Shown: piece after piece, positions 24,301 through 32,726 of the stretch
How the letters are laid out: each line of letters starts with the position of its first letter
Position numbering within the stretch: position 1 is the first letter of the stretch
NCBI GenBank assembly: GCA_018389105.1
Contig: JACATO010000989.1
Coordinates: forward strand, 124,001-188,000
Source of the DNA: Nautilus pompilius
Lineage: Eukaryota; Mollusca; Cephalopoda; Nautilida; Nautilidae
Direction: 5' to 3'
Length of the DNA: 64,000 nt
Notes under the pieces: generated by a model
The model's database searches: none
What the model was told of the DNA's origin: nothing
The model's input: only the letters and a program-made list of their open reading frames with translations
Position numbers and translations under genes: made by a program

Positions 24301-26857
24301 TAAGTAAATGCATTCTAAACAGCATCTTTAAGAATTCAGAAATACTTTTCTTTATCTTCTATGTCTGACAGTAACCAGCCTAGACAAGTAGCTGCATAAA
24401 GGTTAAACAAAAAGGTGAGACAAAACAATTAGCAACAATCATATAGATTTAAGAAATATTCCAGGATGGTAGTTCATTTTTGTTTTGCCTGTCACTTTCC
24501 AGCAAAATCAAAAAGAATTACATAATCTTCTATAGTAATAATGATAACAAGATAAAGACACTGTCCAGTATTAAGAATAAAATACCATTAATAAGCCATT
24601 TCACTAACTGTACCTACTATGAGATTCATTCACTAGCCTCCTATTGATGCGGCTATGCATTTCTGTATCCCAGTTGATTTCATAGATTTTTGGTGAAAAC
24701 TGCATGGCAACAGGATCTGAAAAAGATCATTTGTTGACTAAAATTTAAGTTAATAAATAAAAACAAGGTTTTTTTAAGCACAATGGAAAGGCTATTCTTT
24801 TGATGAAAAGACTTTAAAAAAAACAAAACAATACAAATACACTCTTTCAAAATGCTAGACTAGTAAATTTCAAAGTTACAAATATTAGCAACAAAAATTT
24901 GTGAATATATGCTGGACTTCATTGAAACTAAGTATAATAATAACCTATAAAGTATCTTTTAAAATGGTATTTAAAACTTTATTCTCTTTTTATCCTCATG
25001 ATTACACATTATATCAGTACCACCCTAAAAGTTTTCATGTCAAGTAATTTTTCCATTTTTTTAAAAGCTAAGATAATGAATTCCAAAAGCAGTTGCAGAA
25101 GTTTAGAAAAAAGAAAAAAAGAAGCCATAATCACTCAGACACACGTGACACTGGTATTATAACAAAAATTTTTTGGCCCCCCCCCCTTTTGGCAGCATCA
25201 GATTTTAAAGATATTAATTTTTTAATAATCTCTACTGCTATACCTTATGTCAGATCCCACAGTATATGCATTCTAATGTTATTGATGATCTAACATCAAA
25301 TTCTTTGCAATAACATAGGTGGTTTCTGATTTCTGCACTGCAGCATACTTTGGTGTCTGACAGTTTGGCAAATATATAAAAGAAATGAGCCCTAAAGCTG
25401 TGTTAGCATTACCTCTGTTAGCATATGTTTTGTTTTTTCCAGAAAACACAAGCAGATTATTACCAATTCCCCAAGCAGCATGTAAACCCTGGATGCTGCA
25501 AGGATCTTTAATTAACTAAAAAAAAAACAACAAAACAAAAATATATAAATTAATACTAAGATTAAAACTTAAAAAGTAATGTCAGTATACAAAGCAAATG
25601 TAATACTGCTTACCAATCTCATAGATACTACTTTTGTAAATTGACTGAAAAAAATTGCCAGTGAATCTTTTCTAATCACACACACAGATTTAAACATATA
25701 CAAAAAAAATACACACCAACCAGTCAACATATCTCATATTTCATATAGTGAATAGAGTTTGCACATAAGAAATTTCCATGCAAAAATTAGTCTAAACAGC
25801 TACTTAACATTATTAAAAAAAGAGAAACTACTAAAGTAAAAGGGATGTATTCACCAATATGTACCATCCCACAAGACATTTAAAAAACATGGAAAAATAC
25901 ACAGATAAAGGAATAGCTGATATGAGTTATTAAAGTAAAGCATTCGTTTCTTTCCTAGAATCTGCGTGCTGACATCGACACATAGGACATCCACCAGATG
26001 AAGTCCCTGGTTTCAGTTTAAAATGAAGCATTACACAATACAAAATGATCAAGGACCAATTAAACCCTACCTACAGCTGTTTAGTAACACTCATGAACAC
26101 ATTAAAAAAACAAACTATCTCCCAGGGTGTTTTTTTTTTCTTCTTCTTCTTCATAACAACTACAGCGATATCCAAGAAAACACTTATTTCAGTGTTCCAT
26201 GATTCCCTCCTCAACAGCATGAAGAGACTTAATCCGTGTGGCTATTTCTTCAAATTTAGAATGGAAGCGGCGATCGATCAAACACAAAAGCACGGAAATG
26301 ATGGCTTCAGTGTATGAAGCATTGATCAGGGCACATTTGGGATGGAGAGGGGGGGGCAAAAAAGACTTGGGACCGCCCGGAGCAGCAGATTTCTAACGAG
26401 ACTGGTCGGAGACCCGGAAACTTCTCCAGCAGCTGCAAACGTCGAGGTTGCCAGGGGGAGAGGGCAGGCAGCGGTTTGATCGAAGTATTTAAAAAAAAAA
26501 ACTTAATTGGTTTGATAATGTACGCTTTTTTTTTTGGAATATTTCTTTTTAAAGGCCCAGCTACTGATTCTCGGAGAACTGGGGGAGTGGGTGGGGTGGG
26601 GGAGGGGGGGTGATAATGACCAGCCGAAGCCGTCCAGACCCCGAACCGACCGTACGTTCGCGAGCGTGGTCAGTGCGTGCGAGTGCGTAACTTACACTAC
26701 CAGCATTCGGTAAGGTTTCTCTGAAATACAAAAACCCACATCTGCTCATCAGAATAAAGGTACTGCTCCTATATAACACTTAAACAATTATGAAAGCTAC
26801 TTAAAGTAGAAGTACATTACCAAAACTGGAACTTCGTGTTCCCCGCGAGATCGCCAT
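1094..26857 (-). CDS. NUP85: NUP85, Y-complex nucleoporin (24 coding exons, complete)
   Basis: Scaffold nucleoporin of the Y (Nup107-160) complex of the nuclear pore; alpha-solenoid fold. Coding exons in transcript order: 26857-26821, 26720-26701, 25515-25413, 24716-24618, 22896-22845, 22273-22203, 21461-21441, 20836-20723, 19651-19530, 17350-17225, 16898-16773, 16672-16541, 16366-16263, 15513-15430, 12595-12530, 11931-11881, 10954-10854, 9437-9352, 7810-7776, 6825-6725, 6019-5920, 3848-3797, 2436-2344, 1198-1094. Phases agree throughout: 2001 nt, 666 aa plus stop, against 656 aa in human. Blocks matching the vertebrate protein in order: [127 protein letters not shown] and the C-terminal [10 protein letters not shown]. 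The start is the only ATG in frame with exon 2. Least certain are the exon 2 and exon 19 donors. The gene heads away from IFT27. Confidence 0.95.
1640..1900 (+). mobile_element. TTAA-type MITE, copy 1 (NUP85 intron)
   Basis: Starts near TATACCACCTGGGT and ends GGTGGTATACAGAGGGCTAA, so the two ends are inverted copies of each other. Shares its interior (GTCAACACACTCATAATGC, AGCCCCTGTGG, CTAAGTAATA) with copies at 7335-7521 and 15126-15393. No coding capacity; non-autonomous. Confidence 0.65.
3013..3424 (+). repeat. CT-rich minisatellite with CRE-like cores (NUP85 intron)
   Basis: Tandem units of roughly 30 bp of the form CTCTCTCCACCTCTCTCTGT plus ACYGAYGTCAT, about a dozen in imperfect order, ending in a pure (CT)n run. 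Reading frames across it are low-complexity artefacts. Confidence 0.85.
3849..5919. other. Long NUP85 intron with unassigned repeat-like DNA
   Basis: Intron between the exons ending at 5920 and starting at 3848. From about 4090 to 4740 the sequence is GC-richer and looks inserted. From 5130 to 5540 the minus strand has a 136-codon frame without recognisable domains. Neither has a visible relationship to NUP85; both are probably decayed repeats. Confidence 0.3.
7335..7521 (+). mobile_element. TTAA-type MITE, copy 2, partly deleted (NUP85 intron)
   Basis: Begins TTAGCCTACGTATATCACC and contains GTCAACACACTCGTAATGC and CAGCCCCTGTG, matching copy 1; it ends at GATGGGTTAA. It is shorter than copies 1 and 3 because of internal deletions. 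Confidence 0.55.
8062..8113. mobile_element. Short palindromic element, copy 1
   Basis: TGTTCAAATGAAACC at one end and its complement-like GAGTTTCATTTAAACA at the other, about 52 bp in all. The same element occurs at 14673-14726 and 37720-37786. Confidence 0.5.
9540..10130 (+). pseudogene. Decayed pogo/Tigger-like transposase tail (NUP85 intron)
   Basis: The plus strand contains a broken reading frame including [19 protein letters not shown] at about 9823-9879. This resembles the helical segment near the C terminus of Tigger/jerky-type transposases (AEAFxxIExGLQxFE). Stops and shifts interrupt it on both sides, so it is a fossil. The assignment rests on one short block. Confidence 0.4.
10441..10701 (+). 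mobile_element. tRNA-derived SINE, copy A
   Basis: Pol III box A-like TGGCCCAGTGG at 10444, followed by a tRNA-like head, then the family body CACCAGCTGG..CATGTGGG, TCCCACATCTAAAA, TCTAGTAG and an A-rich tail. Confidence 0.65.
11271..11440 (+). mobile_element. tRNA-derived SINE head, copy B (divergent body)
   Basis: TGGCCCAGTGGTTAGTCTACTGA matches the head of the other copies (the first 11 bases are box A). The body after the head is only loosely related. It may be a subfamily or a truncated copy joined to other sequence. Confidence 0.45.
12650..13560 (-). pseudogene. Tc1/mariner-type transposase relic (NUP85 intron)
   Basis: Minus-strand frames in order: EEMSVVRGN near 13530, then [15 protein letters not shown] near 13210-13240 (the SDESRF-type motif), SGFGMCF and [10 protein letters not shown] near 13020-13090 (the VWGGI...LNAQRYI region), CFQDKTI at about 12950 (FQQDN), and [18 protein letters not shown] near 12830 ([16 protein letters not shown]). 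Frames change between blocks and stops intervene, so the copy is dead. Terminal repeats were not identified with confidence. Confidence 0.75.
14673..14726. mobile_element. Short palindromic element, copy 2
   Basis: TGTTCAAATGAAACCCAGC, then GGATACCATT, then GCAGGTTTCATACAAA. Same arms and centre as the copies at 8062 and 37720. Confidence 0.5.
15126..15393 (+). mobile_element. TTAA-type MITE, copy 3 (NUP85 intron)
   Basis: Best preserved ends: TTAACCCTTCATGTAC on the left and GTATACAAAGGGTTAA on the right, an inverted pair beginning and ending with TTAA. That is the layout of piggyBac-type elements, which insert at TTAA. The right end is 37 bp from NUP85 exon 14. Confidence 0.65.
17622..17840 (+). 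mobile_element. tRNA-derived SINE, copy C
   Basis: GGTCCAGTGGTAGACTAATG head, box B-like GAGTTCAAAGTACTCC, then CACCAGCTGGCCACATGGG, ACATCTAAAAAATGAAGAG and TCTAGTATGGACT of the common body. Confidence 0.65.
18330..18364 (+). repeat. (TC)n(AC)n microsatellite
   Basis: A run of TC dinucleotides passes directly into AC dinucleotides inside a NUP85 intron. Confidence 0.85.
19058..19345 (+). mobile_element. tRNA-derived SINE, copy D, with poly(A) tail
   Basis: GGCCACTGGTTAGGCTAGTGG head, AAGTTCACTTCCTGG box B region, CCATCTAAAAGTGAAAAGTT and AATAGAGATTTCCCT body, and a terminal run of about 19 A residues, which supports retroposition. Confidence 0.65.
20447..20693 (-). pseudogene. Possible decayed BIR-domain fragment (NUP85 intron)
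   Basis: A 79-codon minus-strand frame contains [35 protein letters not shown] and CDSGGFLL. The spacing recalls a BIR domain (AxAGF, CxxC, W..DDP..H, C.FLL) but one zinc-binding cysteine is missing. It lies in the intron between NUP85 exons 8 and 9, whose phases join without it, so it is not part of NUP85. IAP-type BIR genes are expanded in molluscs. Weak but structured similarity. Confidence 0.35.
21968..22577 (+). repeat. Imperfect direct duplication flanking NUP85 exon 6
   Basis: The segment at about 21968-22141 is repeated imperfectly at about 22424-22577 in the same orientation. Shared words include CTTTAACTTTAAAACAGATA..TG, AACTAAGTTT or AAGCTAAGTTTT, and AGAAGTTAATAAAAG. NUP85 exon 6 (22203-22273) sits between the two copies. 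Confidence 0.6.
23620..23852 (-). mobile_element. tRNA-derived SINE, copy E, reverse orientation
   Basis: Read on the minus strand it begins GGTGGCATGATGGTCCAGTGG and continues with TTTACCAGCTGGCCACAGGG, the same head and body as the plus-strand copies. Confidence 0.55.
24717..26700 (-). other. NUP85 introns 2 and 3
   Basis: Exon 3 (25515-25413) splits this stretch. Intron 3 is AT-rich with nothing recognised. Intron 2 becomes GC-rich from about 26340 to 26680, with poly(G) and CpG, next to the NUP85 first exons; this may be part of the promoter island. No separate gene is supported. Confidence 0.4.
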
Positions 26858-26921
26858 TTTCCTTTTTATTCTAACCGGTGTAGACTGAAATAGGTACCGG
26901 TCCACAAATATACCTAAATTC

Positions 26922-26924
<3 letters not shown>

Positions 26925-26968
<44 letters not shown>

Positions 26969-27025
26969 TAGTAGTAGTAGCAATAATAATAATATAGTAG
27001 TAGTAATAATGATAATAATAATAAC
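26925..27025 (+). repeat. (TAA)n microsatellite, array A
   Basis: Pure (TAA)n at 26925-26968 followed by mixed TAG/TAA/TGA triplets to 27025, just upstream of the NUP85 start. The poly-tyrosine frame on the minus strand is an artefact. Confidence 0.9.
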
Positions 27026-27684
27026 AATTTAAAAACTACAGTAGATTAATGTAAGCATAATTTACTGAGAGCTAACCTCCAAACTGCACTGTAAGAAGGG
27101 TTCTTTCTATCGGTCTCAGGAAGGGAAGCCTACAGCCAGGCTGTAAGTTTGATGGAATACTAAGCAGTAAACGAATAATCTACAAAAAAAAGAGAAAGAA
27201 CGAAGCAAGCGAGGAATGTCCGCGGTAAGCCGGGGGATCGTTCCGTGCCTACACTGGCGTCATAAATGTGTGGATGCCAGTAGAAGCGGGAAGGAAACCT
27301 ATCAGGACCCGTTTTTGTGATGTGTGTGTGACAAGTCCTATGATGATATTTGCTGTTAGAGGCGGTGGAGGATCTTTAAAACTGTGTGTTTGGGGGGGCA
27401 CGGGACCCTTTCTGAACCCGCGGTCACTGTCGGGGGGGGCATTATAAACATTCAACAAAGGGTCCCCTGATGGCGAGTTAGGTAGTCAGGGAGGAAGAAG
27501 GACGGATTTCCTAGTGTCAGGGGTGCAGCAGTTCTTTGAATGGCCGTCTGGCCCGCTGGAAATAAAGACAGCAGCATCACTTCCCAGGCCGGCCGGCCGG
27601 CGGTGACTGAGCCGAACCCAGTCCTGCCCGACTGACTCGTCGTCACTCCAGAAGCTTTCTTCTCTCGGCGCTCACTCAGGTCGC

Positions 27685-27697
27685 GTTGCCTAGCGAC
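27685..27697 (+). promoter_or_regulatory. X-box-like RFX site upstream of IFT27
   Basis: GTTGCC-T-AGCGAC fits the imperfect inverted repeat GTNRCC-N(0-3)-RGYAAC bound by RFX factors, with one mismatch in the right half. It lies about 212 bp before the IFT27 start codon, the usual range for ciliary gene X-boxes. A similar site, GTTGCT-AA-GGTTAC, is at 28106-28119 inside intron 1. Confidence 0.5.
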
Positions 27698-27797
27698 GAG
27701 CTTGGCCGGGCTGTCACTCTTATTAATGGGAAAAAAAAAAAAAAAACTATGAAAGAATTTCTACTAGTACAGTATTAACGTACATTTTTAAAGCGAT

Positions 27798-27798
<1 letters not shown>

Positions 27799-27850
<52 letters not shown>
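27799..27850 (+). repeat. (TAA)n microsatellite, array B
   Basis: About 17 TAA triplets ending 59 bp before the IFT27 start codon, probably within its 5' UTR or core promoter. Confidence 0.9.
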
Positions 27851-27908
27851 TGCCAATCGCTTAAGCGAAACCCAGTTGCTGCACTACGCACATTGTTCTG
27901 ATAACAAG

Positions 27909-28166
27909 ATGTCAAAATTACTTCGAGGGAAATGCATTCTGTTTGGTTCGTTTATTTTGACTTAATGCGTTAATTATTTCGGTCACTTGATTTTAAAAAA
28001 AAGGAATAGGAATGCAAGCACGAAGGTGTGTGTGGGTGTTGGAGGGGTAAAGAGAGCATAATTTAATTAAAACGTTGGCACAAATAATAATCAGTTATTT
28101 CTTCCGTTGCTAAGGTTACCGAAAATTAAATGTATCAATTAGAATCAGTATTATTCCTGCTGTTTT

Positions 28167-28211
<45 letters not shown>

Positions 28212-28309
28212 TAATCAGAGCAATTTACACTAATTAATTCCTCGTCACTCGCAGACCTTGAAACTCTACTCACTTTGTTCTTCTCTGTTGCTGAAAATTA
28301 TTATTATTA

Positions 28310-28357
<48 letters not shown>

Positions 28358-31300
28358 TGTTGTTGTTGTTGTTGTTGCTGCTGCTGAGTTTGGTGAGGAG
28401 GACGGTCCAGAATGTACTGTATCGTGCCGAGGACCAGAGCGAGACGAGAAGTGTCAAGTGGTCAAGTGGGTAGCTCGCCTGGACGGATACTTAGACCGAC
28501 AACGGTGGGGAGGGGGTTAAAAAAGAAATTTATTTAAAAAAAAAAAAACCAACAACAACAACAACAACAACAAAACGTCTAATCGTTTCAGTTTTTTCAT
28601 CGTAATTTAAACTTTGTAGAAACGGCAAGAATTAAAATATTTCATTATCACTTCGTTGTCACCTTATAATTACCTGTTATTTAATGTAATAAAGCGCTTC
28701 AGAGGATAGTTCGGAACCGGTTACCTTGTATATCCTTCTGGTCTAAGCCAGTAGGACATTTTCAGAAATCGTGGTTGATGGAGTGGTGTGGTAGTCCAGT
28801 GGTTAGCCCACTCAACTGCTGAGGCTGAGAGACCTGGATTTGAACCCTGATTGGGGTTGGCTTGGCTTGGCATAATTTCTTGCTTTTCTTCACCTGCTGG
28901 TCTTGGGAATTTCTCCTGTGCTGTGCTTGTTGGTTTTTCTGCCACATTTTGAAAATGAAGCATTCTAGTGGGGACTTTAGTAGATTTGACATGAAGATTG
29001 GGGGCTGGTGTTTTCTTTGAATAACACTCGGCTTGGAAGAACTGGGGAAACCCAACGCACACGGATACCCTTTAGCCCTAGTTGCTCATGGATGGTTATC
29101 CAAGACTGCTGATCCTCAAATTGGGGACGACACGTGATAATGATGGTGATAAAATATGATAAAATTATCATACTAAGGAAAAAATTATTAAATATTTTTA
29201 TACTGAAATATTTTATAACAGGAAACTCTGCAGTTGGAAAAACTGCCCTTTGCCAGATGTTCCACAGTGATGGCAGCCATTTTTCCAAGAATTACACTAT
29301 GGTAAGCTTTGGCTGTTAGTGCGCTCTAAGTAAATTGATTAGTTTGACCATTAGCAAAACTCATATTCTCTGCACTGAAATATGCTTGAGTTCTGAAGAA
29401 ATTCAATCTGATTTTCTTTGAAATCTAATTTGAGAAAAAAGGTGTATTATTTTCAACTTTGATAACTTGATGATATGAATTCTTCTGATCCAAACAAGTT
29501 TTTTTGCCTCAGACTACAAATTTGCTTATCAGTGATTAGACATGAAAGTTTTCAGTACCACTTGAAGTAATCACATTGCTGTTTTTTTGTGAGTTTGAAG
29601 AAACAAAATTGGGATTATCAACACTGTTTTGAGATTATTATTGTTAAAGGTTTGTCAAACATCAATAAAGTAATAAATTTAAAAAGTGAACAATACTGGG
29701 ACATTTCAAAATATTCTTGAACAGTCTTATTATTAAGTTTATTTAATTTAGTAGGCCTACTGTTTTTTTTTTTTAAGGTTTCAGGTTTTAAAAGTATTTA
29801 GAAGGGCAGCTGGTGTCCCAGTGGTTATTCTACTATACTGCCATTGATGAGGTCCTGAGTCTGAATTCTTTTTTTGGGACTGGCTTGTTTTAGCATACCT
29901 CCTTGGTATTTTCTTCTTCTTCCTCCTCTTCACCTGCAGGCCACATATGTTTTCTTTGGGCACTCCAGTTTTCACCCACATCTAAAAGTGAAGAGTTTTA
30001 GTCAGGTTTTCTGGGTACATGTAGTGGTGGTAACTCTCAACCCACCACTCAATAACCCCACCCAAGAGTATCCAGGTAGCTTGTTCAGTCACCAAGGTTA
30101 TCCTACACCTCTCCATTTAGCCACTGCCGTGAAATGTTCTTAGACATAAAAATTCAGTTTAGGGGTTCAAGAAACATAAATATTTTGGAAAGATCAGTAT
30201 ATCTTTATTCATTTTATTCCGTTTTCTTTCAGACTACTAACATTGATTTATTAGTCAAAGCAGTGAAGATTCCAGATTCTAAGTATACTGTTGTGAGTAC
30301 AGTGTTCTTATTTTTTTCAAGATTAATTTATTTTGAGAGACTATTTTAACAAAAGACTATAACTGATTGGAATGATTATTAATTATATTATTTATAATTG
30401 TATTTGGTCAAGTAATGTTTAAAAAAAGACTGGAGTGCGTGCGGAGTTTATAATGTTTTCTTTTTGTTTAACTGAATTTTTAAAAGAATATTTTAACTTC
30501 AGAGCAAACAGATTTTGTTGTAATTATTCTTTATTTACTTTTAACAGGAGTTTCATCTCTATGATATACCCTCAAAGGACATCTATTCTGAAACAATAAA
30601 AAGCTTTGTAAGTAGTTTTATGTCTTCAGCAAAGATAAACATTTTCGTGCATTATCACCCTAATTTAGGTGCCTTTAGTGATAAAGAAATATGTATCAGC
30701 GCTTTTTCGAGATTTAAAAAAAAAAAAGAAATTTACAATTGAAATTAGAAAAAGTCGACTAATTTTTTTTTAAGCTGGACAATCCTGCAATGGTGGCAGT
30801 TGTGTACGACGTAACAGATACAGAGTCTTTTGCATATTGCAAGAAATGGCTGAATGAAATGTCAGTGTTGAAATCAGGAATTCCATGTAAGTATTCATGC
30901 ATTAATTTTAACTTATATAAAGGGCTTTATTGACTCCTGTGACACTACATTATTTAGAGAGGTTCTGAATCTTAATGGGTTTGAACAACAGAATGTAATC
31001 CTTGCTCATTTAAAAAAAAAGATAATTACAGAGGTAATTGTCAATATTTTTATAATACCTCTTAGAAATTTAAAGATAAATACCAAAAATAAAACTATTG
31101 ACTTAGCAATCAGTTTGAGAGCTTTATGCACACACATATGCACACTGTACCTGATTTTATAGGTTTGTCTTCTAGAGTATCAACTATGAAGTTATAATAA
31201 TTTCAAAAAGATCATTTAATTTGCTTGATAATTTAAAAAAAATTATTGCTGTAGAATAACATTATTATATTCTTATAATGTATATATATATATGTTATCT

Positions 31301-32726
31301 TATTACTTGTTACGGAGCATTAATTAAATTTTTTATGTAAAAGGTTTTCTGCTGACATATTACATATTTTTTGTTTGGTTTAATGTTTGTTAAGCAAATA
31401 TCTTTATTTTCTTCAGGTGCTCTAATAGCAAACAAAATTGATCTTGACCAGCATCGGAATATCAGTCTAAAAGAGGGGATGGAATTTGCAGAGTCTCATA
31501 ATATGGAATATTTTGAAGTTTCAGCAGTAAGTGATTATCAGTGCTGTTGAATAATATATGCTAAGGAGCTGAAATGTTCCTGTAAAAACATTATTTAAAT
31601 GTTTAGTTTGTAATCCCCTTGGTTTGTCTTCTTTTACAGACTATACCTCAAGATATGGTTTGCTTTTCTGAATTTCTTGCTGGGTGAAAAAGAAAAGGCT
31701 CACCTAATGTAGCTTTTAAAGAAGTCCTTTACCAAAATGATGATGTAGTCATGAGCTGAATCTGCTGAACACCGTTACTGTAGAATCACATTTTGTTTTT
31801 TCTATAACTATACATACCTTAACTATATTTAATCGTTGAATAAGCCTATTTAAAGGCACCCATAGTACAGAAACACACAGAGAATAATTCTGAAAATATT
31901 ATTAAGTGTTGGATATCTTGCCTTATGTATAGAAATGCACTGGAACTTTTTGTCTGATGCTAACAGCATTAACTTGGGTTAGGGGGTTAATTTGTTAAAA
32001 AGAACAAGCAAACCATGTACTTATAAATTGTTGTTTTCAGATAAAAAGTGATTCATCATTTAAGAAATATTTAAAAAAATATATATACCAACTTAGTTTT
32101 AAATTACTTTCATTCATCCTAAATCACGGATGTAGATCATTAGTGTGAACAAAGTATATAACCATATGATGAAACATGATAACTTTCTTGAAAAATATTT
32201 TTTAAAAATGATAATTTTGTTAACTTTTTTCTTTTTCTTTGATATAGATTACTTGAAACTTTTCATTCATAAATTCAATAGATTTTTCCTATTAGTTTAT
32301 AAATTTTATACCACTATTATATTTCAAAATACGTTTTCATTGGTATATTTGTTTCAGCTTTTACACGTATATCTCTTCATTTTCTTATTTCTTATGGATA
32401 AAAAAGATTAAAATACATTATTAGCATATATTACTTTTTTGTTTAAAAGATATACTCAAATAATATATTTCTACTGTATCTTTAAACTTCCAGATCTTGT
32501 GTGTCTTGCTCTCTGTAATCATTGTTTCCTAAACTGTTTTCCAAAAATGCATTTAGTTTTTATATTTTAATACTCCATTATTGTATAGGAACATTTGTTT
32601 CTGTGCATTCTTTCCTTTTCTTTTCAGAAAGATATGCAGAACGTAGATGCTCCATTCATTTATCTTGCAAGGGAATACTGCAGTGTGTATGAGAAGAAAC
32701 TGGAGTATTTAAAAACTTTAAGTTAA
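27909..32726 (+). CDS. IFT27: IFT27 (RABL4), IFT-B small GTPase-like subunit (7 exons, complete)
   Basis: Rab-like subunit of the intraflagellar transport B complex, which pairs with IFT25 and supports BBSome-linked export from cilia. Exons: 27909-27945, 29222-29301, 30233-30292, 30548-30607, 30775-30886, 31417-31526, 32628-32726; phases agree, 558 nt, 185 aa (human 186). Visible motifs: P-loop GNSAVGKT at residues 13-20, VVYDVTDTESF near 88-98, NKID at 122-125 (G4), EVSA at 150-153 (G5), then KDMQNVDAPF and a C-terminal helix without a prenylation CAAX box, as expected for IFT27. The G3 segment reads LYDIPSKD at 63-70, so the glycine of DxxG is serine 68; other Rab-like IFT27 proteins have DSAGKE here. 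The ATG is preceded by X-box-like and GC-rich promoter sequence. Confidence 0.95.
28106..28119 (+). promoter_or_regulatory. Second X-box-like site in IFT27 intron 1
   Basis: GTTGCT-AA-GGTTAC is a near-palindromic RFX-type site with one mismatch in the right half-site, 160 bp after IFT27 exon 1. Its closeness to the first site suggests paired use, which is inference. Confidence 0.4.
28168..28209 (+). repeat. (TAA)n microsatellite, array C
   Basis: About 14 TAA triplets in IFT27 intron 1. Confidence 0.9.
28297..28382 (+). repeat. (ATT)n(TGT)n microsatellite, array D
   Basis: ATT triplets (opposite phase to arrays A-C) run to 28357 and change into TGT and TGC triplets to about 28382. The poly-tyrosine/poly-leucine frame here is an artefact. 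Confidence 0.9.
28778..29125 (+). mobile_element. tRNA-derived SINE, copy F (IFT27 intron 1)
   Basis: TAGTCCAGTGGTTAGCCCACTC head, box B GGATTTGAACCCTG, then TTCACCTGCTGGTCTTGGG, a decayed ATTTTGAAAATGAAGCATTC and TAGTGGGGACTTT. The three antisense frames of about 100 codons across it are artefacts. Confidence 0.65.
29801..30130 (+). mobile_element. tRNA-derived SINE, copy G (IFT27 intron 2)
   Basis: GTGTCCCAGTGGTTATTCTAC head, GAGTCTGAATTC box B region, TCACCTGCAGGCCACATATG, CACATCTAAAAGTGAAGAG, TTTAGTCAGG. Same orientation as copy F about 1 kb upstream. Confidence 0.6.

Larger units (their letters stand above)
26858..27908. promoter_or_regulatory. Shared promoter region between NUP85 and IFT27
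   Basis: About 1.05 kb separates two divergent start codons (NUP85 leftward at 26857, IFT27 rightward at 27909). The part from about 27230 to 27720 is clearly richer in G+C and CpG than its surroundings, with GGCCGGCCGGCCGG at 27588-27601. Two (TAA)n arrays lie at its edges. An RFX-type X-box-like site lies at 27685-27697. No clear TATA box is seen. A compact CpG-type bidirectional promoter is the simplest reading, but transcription starts are not visible in sequence alone. Confidence 0.6.

Noticed and set aside
26801-26983. Poly-tyrosine frame next to NUP85 exon 1, and the similar frame at 28258-28473
   Set aside because: Translations of (TAA)n or (ATT)n arrays. Only the NUP85 exon 1 part is real.
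28721-29062. Overlapping minus-strand frames of 97-113 codons
   Set aside because: They lie antisense across a SINE copy and have no independent support.
29134-29319. Continuous frame leading into the IFT27 P-loop exon as an alternative N terminus
   Set aside because: The upstream residues are AT-rich intron translation. A good acceptor at 29221 and the matching exon at 27909 give the conserved N terminus.
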